Below are positions 34,754 to 43,297 of a stretch of 52,891 nucleotides of DNA, piece by piece. The notes under the pieces were generated by a model. That model was given only the letters and a program-made list of their open reading frames with translations. It did no database searches and was not told the DNA's origin. Location: contig CAVKYH010000016.1 of assembly GCA_963660485.1 (NCBI GenBank), positions 1 through 52,891 of the forward strand. Direction: 5' to 3'. The position numbers were made by a program, and so were the translations under genes. The stretch comes from UBA6398 sp963660485 (GTDB lineage: Bacteria; Bacteroidota; Bacteroidia; Bacteroidales; Bacteroidaceae). Every line of letters starts with the position of its first letter. The first letter of the stretch is position 1.

Positions 34754-35536
34754 ATGGACACGACAAACAAAGACAATACGCTGAGAATCTTAACCGTACT
34801 ATATTCGGTCACTTTCTCCCTTGTAGCATTGCGGACAGCATCCTCCGCCTTCGACGAATCATCCGGTAGCGGAAATCTCATATCATTCCTTCTGAATACC
34901 CTTTGGATCTTTTCCCTTTATGAGATTCCGTTCCTCATGGCTGTCTATGTGGCAGGGCCGATGGTAAACGATGCCATGCCGACATTATTTGAGCTTATAA
35001 GGAAGCGGTTGGCCGCGATGAAAAGCTTCCTTAATAATAAGACTAAACAAACGGACAATCCCGAAACAAACAAAACACCTGCCAAGATTACAGGAACATC
35101 GACAACCGAGGATCAACAAATCACGGATTTATCTGATGAGATTATCGGTTATGTCTCCAAGACATTTGAGAACATATTGGCTTCCGACCAGATCGATAAA
35201 CTTCTCAATAATTTCCGTAATCTCAACAACAGGCAACCATACGAAGTTGTGGAAAAGAAGAAGCTCCAAGGAGTTTTTGAATTCGATTTTATTCATTTCG
35301 CGTGGAATGTATGCAAACGCATTCACAATCCGGCCTCATGTCCTAAGATATTCGGCTTCGCCACAGCCGAATTGGTAAAGGAATCATTCCCGTTGACCCT
35401 TCAGAACTATTCTCTTAACACGATTAAATGTCGTCTGAAGGATTCGGAGGTGACAACCAAATTCCAGCTAAAGATAATTGATGTCGGGCAACCGTTGACT
35501 CCTTTCATATTTCCGTTGGCGGAAGAGAGGCAATAA
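34754..35536 (+). CDS. Hypothetical membrane protein of the mobile element
   Basis: A 260-residue protein of unknown family. Two hydrophobic segments (about 12-30 and 44-72) are followed by a Lys/Thr-rich linker (about 95-122) and a soluble domain of 130 residues (SDEIIGYVSKTFENILAS onward). No catalytic motif is recognised. It has its own promoter and stands between integrase and the excisionase-like gene, so it is cargo or an accessory of the element. Confidence 0.7.
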   Translation: MDTTNKDNTLRILTVLYSVTFSLVALRTASSAFDESSGSGNLISFLLNTLWIFSLYEIPFLMAVYVAGPMVNDAMPTLFELIRKRLAAMKSFLNNKTKQTDNPETNKTPAKITGTSTTEDQQITDLSDEIIGYVSKTFENILASDQIDKLLNNFRNLNNRQPYEVVEKKKLQGVFEFDFIHFAWNVCKRIHNPASCPKIFGFATAELVKESFPLTLQNYSLNTIKCRLKDSEVTTKFQLKIIDVGQPLTPFIFPLAEERQ

Positions 35537-35540
35537 TGCT

Positions 35541-35608
35541 CCGGTTATGGGTTATCTATGGTTATCAGGGCAATAACTTGATGGCCGGGATATAACCTGT
35601 GAATTTTG
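35541..35608 (+). promoter_or_regulatory. Promoter/operator of the replication operon, near-copy of the integrase promoter
   Basis: CCGGTTAT (35541-35548), several GGTTATC/ATAACC motifs, TTG (35578-35580), a 20-base spacer and GAATTTTG (35601-35608). Order and spacing of the promoter parts match 33361-33422, and CAATAACTTGAT is identical in both. Confidence 0.6.
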
Positions 35609-35642
35609 CGGCACGATGATTCAAATCCCATCGTATCGCAAT

Positions 35643-36020
35643 ATGAAGGAAACACCAAGTTTTGAGGCGATGCCTCAGATAGTGGCACGGCTTGAAGAGA
35701 AAGTCGATGTCCTGACCGAGACTGTCGGTAAACTATTGCAAAGCACAAAGACGGCTATGGCTGTCATACAACCGGAAGAGATGGTGACGGTGAAAGATGC
35801 CGCCGCTATTCTCAGACTTTCCGTATCGAGGGTTTACGCCCTCGTTCAGGAGGGCCGTATCCCATGCTATAAGCCCGGACGCAATCTGCTTTTTCTTCCC
35901 TCCGAATTACGCAAATGGATGTCGGACGGTATGCGTAAGGGACAGCCTTCTGTGGAGGAACAGATGGCGGCGTTGACAAAAGGGATGCGCAACACCGCAA
36001 AAGACAGGAGGTTTATATGA
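35643..36020 (+). CDS. Excisionase-like helix-turn-helix protein
   Basis: A 125-residue protein. I prefer the start at 35643, since an in-frame ATG at 35616 would lie almost on the predicted transcription start. A short coiled coil (VARLEEKVDVLTETVGKLL) is followed by an Xis/MerR-type HTH (VTVKDAAAILRLSVSRVYALVQEGRIPCYKPGRNLLFLPSELRKWM, in pieces of the typical pattern), the form of recombination directionality factors and of regulators in Bacteroidales mobile elements. It overlaps the VapE gene by ATGA. Confidence 0.8.
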   Translation: MKETPSFEAMPQIVARLEEKVDVLTETVGKLLQSTKTAMAVIQPEEMVTVKDAAAILRLSVSRVYALVQEGRIPCYKPGRNLLFLPSELRKWMSDGMRKGQPSVEEQMAALTKGMRNTAKDRRFI

Positions 36021-37819
36021 GCGGCCACTATCAGCTCCCCTCTGAAAGGAAGGATGTTGTCGGTACTTTCTGCCGAACATATTCCTGTGACACTGCCATC
36101 AAGAAATTCCTGCTGGAGCTGTTCGTCTTCAATGTCGAAATGGGATTATATGTCTCGTCATTCAATCCTGACATTACTCTTGAAGTGGATGATGCGCAGA
36201 AGATTGTCTGGATCAGCGGGATAAACACTCCATGCAATGCGTTTGATATTGTGAGGATGTACCGATTCGGCGAACTCGACAAATCTGCCAAGGATGGGAC
36301 TGCGGCCAAGCGGCTGCCATCATATCGAGCCATGATGCAGATGTGCAACGAGGACATGGCGTTCAGACTTACTTTGATCAGAGAGAAGAACCGTCCGGTC
36401 TCTGTTGATACCGATAATTGGGAAGCGGCACTGACATTGAATGAGAAAAACAAAATAGAGAAAAGCGGTCAGAATATCAAACTGATTTTGCTCAATGATC
36501 CGCTTCTTAAAAAAGTCTGTTTCGACCGCTTCACAAAGCAGGACATTACCGATTGTCCCGATTTCTGCAATGAGCGCGACAACCGTATAGATGATGAATC
36601 TATCGGCAAGATTGCCATTTACATCGAGAATGTATATGGGCTGCAACTGTCTCAGCCCCGCATTCTTGAAATGCTTAAAACCACCTCAAAAGAACGAGGC
36701 TTCAATCCTGTGCATGAGTTTATCCAAAGCGCAACATGGGATAAAGTAGAACGCATCGAAACGGTTGTGATACGCTATCTCGGTGCCCAAGATACTCCGC
36801 TCACAAGAATGCAGACACGCAAGTGGATGGTGGGAGCGGTGGCCCGCGCTTTCAGCCCCGGCTGCAAGTTTGACCATATCCTCACGTTCACGGGTCCACA
36901 GGGTGTAGGCAAAAGTACATTCCTGAATGTCATTGCCGGAAACTGGTTTTCCGATTCATTCTCGTTTGCCCACGATGACAAATCGAAGATTGAGGATATA
37001 ACTGGCGCATGGATTGTGGAAATATCTGAACTTAACGGCATGAAACGCGCCCATGATGCGGAGGCTGCGAAAGCATTTCTCAGCCGTGTCCGCGATGATG
37101 TGCGACCCGCATACGCCCGTAAGAGTGAATCTATCCCACGGAGCAATGTGTTTGCGGCCACAACGAATGAGACCGAATTTCTACAGAGCTGTAACGGCAA
37201 CCGTCGATGGTGGATTATTCCGATAAAGGGTGTCGGCGAGGTGCGCGAATGGGTTGACAAGCTTAAGGCGGAAGTGCCGCAGCTTTGGGCGGAGGCATAT
37301 CACTATTATTCTGTCGGGGAGACACTGTTTCTCCCTCCCGACCTGGAATCAGAGGCAAACAAGCGTCAGTCTGAATACACCACAGCCGCCGGGGATGATC
37401 TGCTTGAGGAAATTGAGGCATTCTTGAACCGCCCTGTTCCTAATGCTTACTTCTCCTGGCCGCTCAGCAGAAGATTGCAATGGCAGAAATGGTCGGCGGA
37501 TTCCTCATCTTATATTGATGACGAATACCGACAGATTGGCACTGAACCTCTTAGGATAGTATCTCCGAAGATGATAAAGTGCGAACTACCCAACGACACA
37601 ATCCGCACATCATTCCGCTATTCATCCCAATACATCAACTCCCTAATGGAGCACATAAACGGATGGAAACGGTCGGAGAAGGAGAAAATGCAGGGAATGC
37701 ATCAGGACTATTGCGGTGCCGACGGACGTGTGAAACGGCCTTGGATCCGCACTGGGATTCCGGCAGTGTCTCCGTTTGCGCCAACTCTGGATCTCGACTC
37801 CGAAAACACTCCATTCTGA
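36017..37819 (+). CDS. VapE-family helicase/primase-associated ATPase
   Basis: A 600-residue protein with a VapE (virulence-associated E) P-loop domain in its middle: Walker A GPQGVGKST (293-301), then AWIVEISELNGMKRAH (Walker B region) and FAATTNETEFLQ (sensor). The N-terminal 200 residues resemble the primase-associated BT4734/VapE N-terminal part of Bacteroidales elements. It likely unwinds or primes DNA for replication of the excised circular element. It is translationally coupled to the HTH gene upstream. The C-terminal 120 residues have no recognised domain. Confidence 0.88.
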   Translation: MSGHYQLPSERKDVVGTFCRTYSCDTAIKKFLLELFVFNVEMGLYVSSFNPDITLEVDDAQKIVWISGINTPCNAFDIVRMYRFGELDKSAKDGTAAKRLPSYRAMMQMCNEDMAFRLTLIREKNRPVSVDTDNWEAALTLNEKNKIEKSGQNIKLILLNDPLLKKVCFDRFTKQDITDCPDFCNERDNRIDDESIGKIAIYIENVYGLQLSQPRILEMLKTTSKERGFNPVHEFIQSATWDKVERIETVVIRYLGAQDTPLTRMQTRKWMVGAVARAFSPGCKFDHILTFTGPQGVGKSTFLNVIAGNWFSDSFSFAHDDKSKIEDITGAWIVEISELNGMKRAHDAEAAKAFLSRVRDDVRPAYARKSESIPRSNVFAATTNETEFLQSCNGNRRWWIIPIKGVGEVREWVDKLKAEVPQLWAEAYHYYSVGETLFLPPDLESEANKRQSEYTTAAGDDLLEEIEAFLNRPVPNAYFSWPLSRRLQWQKWSADSSSYIDDEYRQIGTEPLRIVSPKMIKCELPNDTIRTSFRYSSQYINSLMEHINGWKRSEKEKMQGMHQDYCGADGRVKRPWIRTGIPAVSPFAPTLDLDSENTPF

Positions 37820-37991
37820 CCCGAATGTCCCAAATTCCTTTCCTTTCAATCCAAAAATATTTTGGCTTTAAGGGAAGAGAAATATTGAAGCCGTATAGAA
37901 AAGTTTCTTTGTGCAATGTCCGGCAATTTAGTGGGGACAAAAGGACATTTGGAACAAATCGAATCGAACATCAACTTCAAAACATCTAATA

Positions 37992-39071
37992 ATGAACAAT
38001 TTAATCAAAATCTCCGCGATGGAGTTCGACTCTATCGTGCCGGTCGACGACCTCTGCATGGCTGCCGGACTCGTCTGCACATCGCAGAAACGGTCGCTCC
38101 GACACTATGGCCTCGGTGATGACCGGGAACTGACAGTCAACACCGCCCGTAATGAGTGGGCGATGAAAAATCCTGACTGCTATGGCAGTGCATCGACTCT
38201 TGCCGGGAAACTTGGTCTTGTTGAAAACTGCGATTGCTCGAAGGCGTTCGCTCTGGTGGAACAGCTGTATGTCGGGCGCGAGAAGATTCCGGCAATTTTC
38301 CCTTTCACCACATTCAGTAGTTCGAGGTGGGATTTCACGGAGACCTGCCATCCGAAAGACATAGAACTCGGCACAATGATTACCCGCTATGGTCTGTCGA
38401 TGGATACCGTCAGGCACTACACCCTCGAAGGTTCGTTGCCTCGGATTAAAAAACAGAGGCCGGAGCGGGTTCTGGCAATACCTATGGGGGATGACAATGA
38501 GAGTTTCATGGCTTTCAACGGGAAGGTGTTCCGACAAATCGGTGATGCGGGAATGAGTACCGTGGGGCAACGCCGGAAGAATCAGATATGCATGGTCTAT
38601 GAGAATCCTCTCGACTTCTTTACGATGATGGAATCCGTGACGCGCAACGGTGTCTATCCTCTTATGGCACGTCGTTATCATATCATCCTAAACGTCAAGA
38701 GAGGTCTTGCCGATGCTTGCGAATATCTGAAGGCTAATCCTGATTTTCTTGAAGTGCGCTGTTTCATGCCGGAAAACGAGTTTGGAAAGAAGGCGTTTGC
38801 CGCTGTCAACGATTCCGTGAAGGGAACGGCAATCGACCGCTCTGAAATGTATCGCGGTTATGGTTCACTCTTTGCAAAACATCTTCCGAAGGTTCCCGAA
38901 TCATATCTCAAATGGAAGGCAATGCGTGTCACCCAAAGTCCGACAGTCGAGAAAATGGAGAATCGTGTTGTCGGACAAGAACCGCCAACGCAAATGCTCG
39001 ACATCTTGCCGCTTTTGGGTGGCGAAAGGGAAGCGGTTATCGACCGCGAGACGGGAGGTCTTAAGCTATGA
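37992..39071 (+). CDS. Primase-like (degenerate TOPRIM) replication protein of the element
   Basis: A 359-residue protein. The middle has an HTH-like helix pair (TMITRYGLSMDTVRHYTLEG), and residues about 195-275 look like a weak TOPRIM fold (ICMVYENPLDFFTMMESV, then YHIILNVKRGLADACEYL, then MPENEFGKKAFAAV where DxD would be expected). No zinc finger is seen. Genes of this size follow vapE in Bacteroidales mobilizable elements and are annotated as primases. The catalytic acids are not clear, so activity is uncertain. Its stop overlaps the next small gene by ATGA. Confidence 0.6.
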   Translation: MNNLIKISAMEFDSIVPVDDLCMAAGLVCTSQKRSLRHYGLGDDRELTVNTARNEWAMKNPDCYGSASTLAGKLGLVENCDCSKAFALVEQLYVGREKIPAIFPFTTFSSSRWDFTETCHPKDIELGTMITRYGLSMDTVRHYTLEGSLPRIKKQRPERVLAIPMGDDNESFMAFNGKVFRQIGDAGMSTVGQRRKNQICMVYENPLDFFTMMESVTRNGVYPLMARRYHIILNVKRGLADACEYLKANPDFLEVRCFMPENEFGKKAFAAVNDSVKGTAIDRSEMYRGYGSLFAKHLPKVPESYLKWKAMRVTQSPTVEKMENRVVGQEPPTQMLDILPLLGGEREAVIDRETGGLKL

Positions 39072-39250
39072 TGGACGAAATCGCTCCTTGGATTCAGGTG
39101 GCACTGCAAGATGTGTTTTTGTCGGACACTCCGCCGTCGCTACGTCCCGAAAAAACACCCTTACAATGGGAAACCCCTCGACCCAATTTGTTCGACAGAC
39201 TGTATGTGAAACCTGTGGCTTCAATCCGCGTAAACTCTTTAATGAAATGA
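39068..39250 (+). CDS. Translation-coupled 60-residue protein before the relaxase
   Basis: A 60-residue ORF that starts within the stop of the upstream gene (ATGA at 39068-39071) and whose stop overlaps the start of the relaxase gene (ATGA at 39247-39250). Two such overlaps in a row are the mark of coupled operon genes and are unlikely by chance. The protein begins MMDEIAPWIQVALQDVF and shows no known domain; it is rich in Pro and short hydrophobic runs. It may be a small mobilization accessory protein (inference). Confidence 0.55.
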   Translation: MMDEIAPWIQVALQDVFLSDTPPSLRPEKTPLQWETPRPNLFDRLYVKPVASIRVNSLMK

Positions 39251-40269
39251 ATGCACGAGTAGGAAAATCGTCCGACATTTCCCATAGCCTTACATACGCT
39301 CAGAATCGCGACAAGGATGGCGGAATTTTGTTTGCGAATTTCACAGATATTGCAGCATCACCGGAGGAACAGACCCGCGACTGGATGGCAACCGCCAACA
39401 GCTACCGGACACAGTGCTATACCATCGTCATCTCGTTCACGCCTAATGAGACTGCCCTGCTCCGCTCTATGCCGGACAATGGACGCGATAAGGTCCGCAC
39501 GATTATTCAGAATTTCATGAACGAGCTGTCGAGACGTGGAAATGATATATCGGAATGCCCTTATATCGTGGCCAGGCATGACAACACCGATAACGAGCAT
39601 TACCACATCGTTATCCGCACGACAGACATTAACGGCAGACGGTTCCGCGACAAATTTATCAACAAGAACGCCAACCGCGCCGCTGCCTGCATCGCCATGA
39701 AATACGGATTGGAAGTTCCGCCGAAAGCCGCCGAACGAGAAAAGGCGCATCAAGAGGCAGAAGGTCGGCGACGCAAAGAAAGAACCAAACGGCAGCATAA
39801 ACCATCGGCCACGCAATCGGAAATTGATGAGAAGATGCGTCGTAAGCGGGCTGTCGAGGAGGCGGCGAAAAGAAAGGCTATGCTCAGATATATCATCGAG
39901 AAAGTCGCCAAGGAATCCGGTTCTGCCGAAGCCTTTATTGCCGGGCTTGCCGCCGAGGATATATCACTGAGCAGAGATGAAAAGAAGGGTCTATGTGTCG
40001 TGATGACAGACTCCGACGGGAAGGTGCGGAAATATTCGCTGGACAAAGACCTTGGCATTGATATGGCTACTATTCCGAATCTGTCAATCCACGACAGATC
40101 GGTGCAATCTTCTCCCTTGAGGCCTAAGGTGTCGCCGAGAATGTCACGCCCCGGCATGAATGTGGATAGCGGCGGTAGCTCCCGCAATGCCGAGCATGAA
40201 ATAAATGACGGCTACAATTCCGATGACCCAGATGAGGATTGGAAACGTCGCAAGGGATATACACTGTAA
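39247..40269 (+). CDS. Relaxase (MobA/MOBP-like)
   Basis: A 340-residue relaxase. I place the start at 39247 (MNARVGKSSDISHSLTYAQN), which puts the probable catalytic Tyr17 in the usual place near the N-terminus; the frame is open further upstream only over the previous genes. The metal-binding histidines are H111, H118 and H120 (ARHDNTDNEHYHIVIRT). It should nick at oriT and lead the strand during conjugative transfer driven by a helper element. The C-terminal half is charged (helical linker 160-220) and poorly conserved. Confidence 0.9.
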   Translation: MNARVGKSSDISHSLTYAQNRDKDGGILFANFTDIAASPEEQTRDWMATANSYRTQCYTIVISFTPNETALLRSMPDNGRDKVRTIIQNFMNELSRRGNDISECPYIVARHDNTDNEHYHIVIRTTDINGRRFRDKFINKNANRAAACIAMKYGLEVPPKAAEREKAHQEAEGRRRKERTKRQHKPSATQSEIDEKMRRKRAVEEAAKRKAMLRYIIEKVAKESGSAEAFIAGLAAEDISLSRDEKKGLCVVMTDSDGKVRKYSLDKDLGIDMATIPNLSIHDRSVQSSPLRPKVSPRMSRPGMNVDSGGSSRNAEHEINDGYNSDDPDEDWKRRKGYTL

Positions 40270-40286
40270 AACTCAACACAAGAAGT

Positions 40287-40667
40287 ATGAGAAATAAACC
40301 TTCTTCCCTGCAGAACCACAGGAGAAAAACAAATAATCAGGAGGAGAATCTGACCGAACGCATCACGTTCCGTCTCACCTCCACCGAAAAGAGCCAACTG
40401 ACCATGAAGGCGAAAGAACGTGGTCTCAAACTGAGTCTGCTCTGCCGTCTGATAGTCATGCGCCGCAGGATTCCGGACCATTCGCCGTACACACGGCAAT
40501 GGCTCCGTGACCTTGTGGGCATGAAGAACAATCTCAATCAGATTGCCCACCATGCAAACAGCATCAAGGGATGCGATGAGTGGGTAATGGATGCACTGCG
40601 CTTCATCGTATCCGAGATTGACAGAGCCAAGAAAATATTAACCGATAATAACAACGAAAATGAGTAA
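40287..40667 (+). CDS. MobC-like relaxosome protein (ribbon-helix-helix)
   Basis: A 126-residue basic protein (start at 40287). The segment LTERITFRLTSTEKSQLTMKAKERGLKLSLLCRLIVM (about 25-62) is a ribbon-helix-helix, and RDLVGMKNNLNQIAHHAN is the MobC signature (N-L-N-Q-I-A). MobC proteins bind oriT and help the relaxase open the DNA. It follows the relaxase by 17 bases and overlaps the next gene by eight. Confidence 0.88.
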   Translation: MRNKPSSLQNHRRKTNNQEENLTERITFRLTSTEKSQLTMKAKERGLKLSLLCRLIVMRRRIPDHSPYTRQWLRDLVGMKNNLNQIAHHANSIKGCDEWVMDALRFIVSEIDRAKKILTDNNNENE

Positions 40668-41343
40668 TCCGTTTGATAATGTGCCGTCCACAGCAGACAG
40701 CACCGAGCCTGTTGACAAAAAGACTGTCTCCACCTTAGCCTCCCTCGCAGATCGTCTGGAGAATGCGATAGCCCGGAAAGAGGCGATTGTAAAGAACGAA
40801 GAGGAGCTTGCCGGTTCCGTGTTTGAAATTCTGCTAGATGATGACAGCTCCATAAAGGACTTCGGTCATGTCGCCGAGATTCGAGAAATGATTGACGATG
40901 CCGGCAAGCATTACCGATTTGTGGCAACACGACTCGGAGACATCATCAAATCTATCCCAACGACTGTAAAAGCCGACCTCAGCGATGAAGACCGCAAAAG
41001 GCTCGATAACAACTTTCAAAGCCGGAAGGACGTGTTCAGGCTCTATCTCCCTGCCCTGAGCGTCGTCGGGCTGGTAATCGGGATAGTCCTGACCGGAAGC
41101 ATCATGCTTTCAAACTCGGCGACTGACACCAAACGCGAATATGAACAACGCGTCAGTCAGCTCGACGCATGGTATGAGGAAAATGCCGACGCCATAGCCT
41201 TCGGTCAGTTCTACCGCGAGAACTACCCCAAGCAATACCGCGAATGGCACACCGGTCAATGGCAACAGGACATCGCCTACCGCGACTCCCTCCGCCGCGC
41301 CCACTCCCTCGACCGCTTGAAACGCCACTATTCTACTGAATAG
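40660..41343 (+). CDS. Mobilization-associated membrane protein, function unknown
   Basis: A 227-residue protein with a soluble N-terminal helical domain (about 20-120), one transmembrane segment (about 128-147, YLPALSVVGLVIGIVLTGSI) and a C-terminal helical tail rich in Arg and Tyr. The gene overlaps mobC and ends the mob operon before a strong terminator. Similar genes sit after mobC in Bacteroidales mobilizable elements; the role may be docking of the relaxosome to the membrane (inference). Confidence 0.7.
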   Translation: MSNPFDNVPSTADSTEPVDKKTVSTLASLADRLENAIARKEAIVKNEEELAGSVFEILLDDDSSIKDFGHVAEIREMIDDAGKHYRFVATRLGDIIKSIPTTVKADLSDEDRKRLDNNFQSRKDVFRLYLPALSVVGLVIGIVLTGSIMLSNSATDTKREYEQRVSQLDAWYEENADAIAFGQFYRENYPKQYREWHTGQWQQDIAYRDSLRRAHSLDRLKRHYSTE

Positions 41344-41367
41344 CAATAAAATATTCAAGCAGAACGG

Positions 41368-41400
41368 TGCCCCGACAGTGGAAAGCTGTCGGGGCATTTT
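41368..41400 (+). terminator. Terminator of the mob operon
   Basis: TGCCCCGACAG (41368-41378) pairs perfectly with CTGTCGGGGCA (41386-41396), loop of seven bases, then TTTT. It separates the mob genes from the defence cargo. Confidence 0.9.
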
Positions 41401-41423
41401 ATCATGTTTTTTAGCATATTTCA

Positions 41424-41453
41424 TTGTCATGCCGGAATAAATGATTAACTTTG
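41424..41453 (+). promoter_or_regulatory. Promoter of the restriction-modification operon
   Basis: TTG (41424-41426), a 19-base spacer and TAACTTTG (41446-41453), a perfect -7 box. It is 25 bases before the XRE regulator start. Confidence 0.7.
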
Positions 41454-41477
41454 CAAATAACATCAATGTATTATCTC

Positions 41478-41711
41478 ATGACAACAAGCAATATTGACAC
41501 TAAAATTGAACGCATAAACAGGCTAAAAGTAGTTTTAGTAGAACAGAACCGCACAGGCAAATGGCTCGCCGAACAATTAGGTAAAAACGAAGCCACCGTC
41601 TCCCGATGGTGTTCCAACGTTTCTCAACCCTCATTAGAACTACTTGTCAAGATAGCATCAATATTGAAAGTTGACCCTCGTACATTGATAAATGGCGTCA
41701 ATATAGATTAA
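41478..41711 (+). CDS. XRE-family HTH regulator of the R-M operon
   Basis: A 77-residue Cro/C1-type HTH protein (start at 41478). The motif TGKWLAEQLGKNEATVSRWCSNVSQPSLELLVKIASIL covers nearly all of it. It is two bases from hsdM, so it is a likely control protein that limits restriction until methylation is established, or autorepresses the operon (inference from position). Confidence 0.85.
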   Translation: MTTSNIDTKIERINRLKVVLVEQNRTGKWLAEQLGKNEATVSRWCSNVSQPSLELLVKIASILKVDPRTLINGVNID

Positions 41712-41713
41712 TT

Positions 41714-43297
41714 ATGGCAAAGAAAGCTAAAGATAAACCAACGAAAACTATGGAGCAAGCCTTGTGGGAGGCTTGTAATAAGTTGCGCGGTTCTATTGAG
41801 CCGAGTGAATACAAGCACGTTGTTCTCAGTCTGATTTTCTTGAAATATGCGTCTGACCGCTTTGAGCAGTGTTACAATGAAATCATTGAAACCGGACAGC
41901 AGATGTTCTGCGAAAACGTAGCTTTCTATGCCTCAAAAAATGTTTTCTTTCTCGCGCCTGAATATCGTTGGAGTTTTCTCAAAGAAAATGCCAAGCAGCC
42001 TAATCTGCCCCAGCTCATCGACAAGGCTCTGATTCAAATTGAAAAAGACAACGCTTCGCTGAAAGGTGCATTGCCATACAACTATTATTCTTCGCTCGGA
42101 ATTGACACACCCAAACTCGCCTCCTTGCTTGATGAAATTGACCGCATTGACACACTCACTGACATGGGCAACGACCTTATAGGTCGTGTCTATGAGTTCT
42201 TCCTCTCCAAGTTTGCCATAGCAGAGGGCAAAGGCAAAGGTGAGTTCTATACGCCAAAGTGCATTGTCAACCTTATTTCCGAGATGATACAGCCCTACGA
42301 AGGTATCATCTACGACCCTTGCTGCGGTTCGGGCGGCATGTTTGTGCAGTCTCTCAAATTTGTTGACGCACACAACGGCAACCGTAAGAATGTATCGGTT
42401 TACGGTCAGGAGTATATCAACACCACTTATAAACTCGCCAAGATGAATCTCGCCATCCGTGGCATTTCCGCCAATCTCGGTGAGGGTCCTGCCAACACTT
42501 TCAGCCGTGACCAACATCCGCAACTCAAAGCCGACTTCATCATGGCCAATCCTCCTTTCAATCAGAAATCATGGCGCGAGGAAAGCGAGCTGACTGATGA
42601 CCCGCGTTGGATGGGCTACGATGTGCCGCCCACTTCCAATGCCAATTACGGATGGATTCTCAATATGGTTTCCAAGCTATCCGATAACGGCGTTGCCGGC
42701 TTCATCCTTGCCAACGGTGCGCTCAGTGCCGACGGCACCGAGGGCTCAATCCGCCGCAAGCTGATTGAGAACGGCATTGTCGAAGCCATACTTATTTTGC
42801 CGCGAAACCTGTTCTACTCCACCGACATCTCTGTAACCCTTTGGATTCTCAACAAGAATAAAAAGGCTCGTACAGCAACCGTAAACGGACACGAAACTCA
42901 CTTCCGCGACCGAGAACGTGAAATTCTCTTTATGGATCTTCGCCAAATGGGAGAACCATTCGAGAAAAAATATGTCCGTTTCACCGATGAGGAGATTGCT
43001 CGTGTCGCCAAGACTTACCACGATTGGCAACTCGAAGGCCACGAACATGTCTATTCCGATGTGCCGGAGTTTTGCCAATCGGTGAGCGTTGACGGCGATG
43101 GTGGTGTAAAAGCCAAAGACTATTCACTCGTGCCGAGCAAGTACATCGAGTTTGTCAACCGAGATGAGTCAGCCGACTATGAAACTCGCATGATTGAACT
43201 CCAAACCCAACTTACAGATATACTCCGTCAAGAAGGCACCTCTCGCGAAGCCGTCCTCAATGTACTCAAAGATTTAGGCTATGAACTCAAATTATAA
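41714..43297 (+). CDS. hsdM: Type I restriction-modification system, methylase subunit HsdM
   Basis: A 527-residue N6-adenine methylase subunit. The N-terminal HsdM_N domain (about 10-150) is followed by the AdoMet motif DPCCGSGG (201-208) and the catalytic NPPF (279-282). Methylates the recognition sequence given by HsdS. Overlaps hsdS by 17 bases. Confidence 0.95.
   Translation: MAKKAKDKPTKTMEQALWEACNKLRGSIEPSEYKHVVLSLIFLKYASDRFEQCYNEIIETGQQMFCENVAFYASKNVFFLAPEYRWSFLKENAKQPNLPQLIDKALIQIEKDNASLKGALPYNYYSSLGIDTPKLASLLDEIDRIDTLTDMGNDLIGRVYEFFLSKFAIAEGKGKGEFYTPKCIVNLISEMIQPYEGIIYDPCCGSGGMFVQSLKFVDAHNGNRKNVSVYGQEYINTTYKLAKMNLAIRGISANLGEGPANTFSRDQHPQLKADFIMANPPFNQKSWREESELTDDPRWMGYDVPPTSNANYGWILNMVSKLSDNGVAGFILANGALSADGTEGSIRRKLIENGIVEAILILPRNLFYSTDISVTLWILNKNKKARTATVNGHETHFRDREREILFMDLRQMGEPFEKKYVRFTDEEIARVAKTYHDWQLEGHEHVYSDVPEFCQSVSVDGDGGVKAKDYSLVPSKYIEFVNRDESADYETRMIELQTQLTDILRQEGTSREAVLNVLKDLGYELKL

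Noticed and set aside
37579..37989. 136-codon + frame after the vapE end
   Set aside because: More than half overlaps vapE in another frame and there is no domain. The remainder of the gap (37820-37991) shows no convincing gene or clear promoter.
38860..39246. N-terminal extension of the relaxase frame
   Set aside because: It overlaps the end of the primase-like gene and the 60-aa gene in another frame. The relaxase N-terminal Tyr motif fits the start at 39247.
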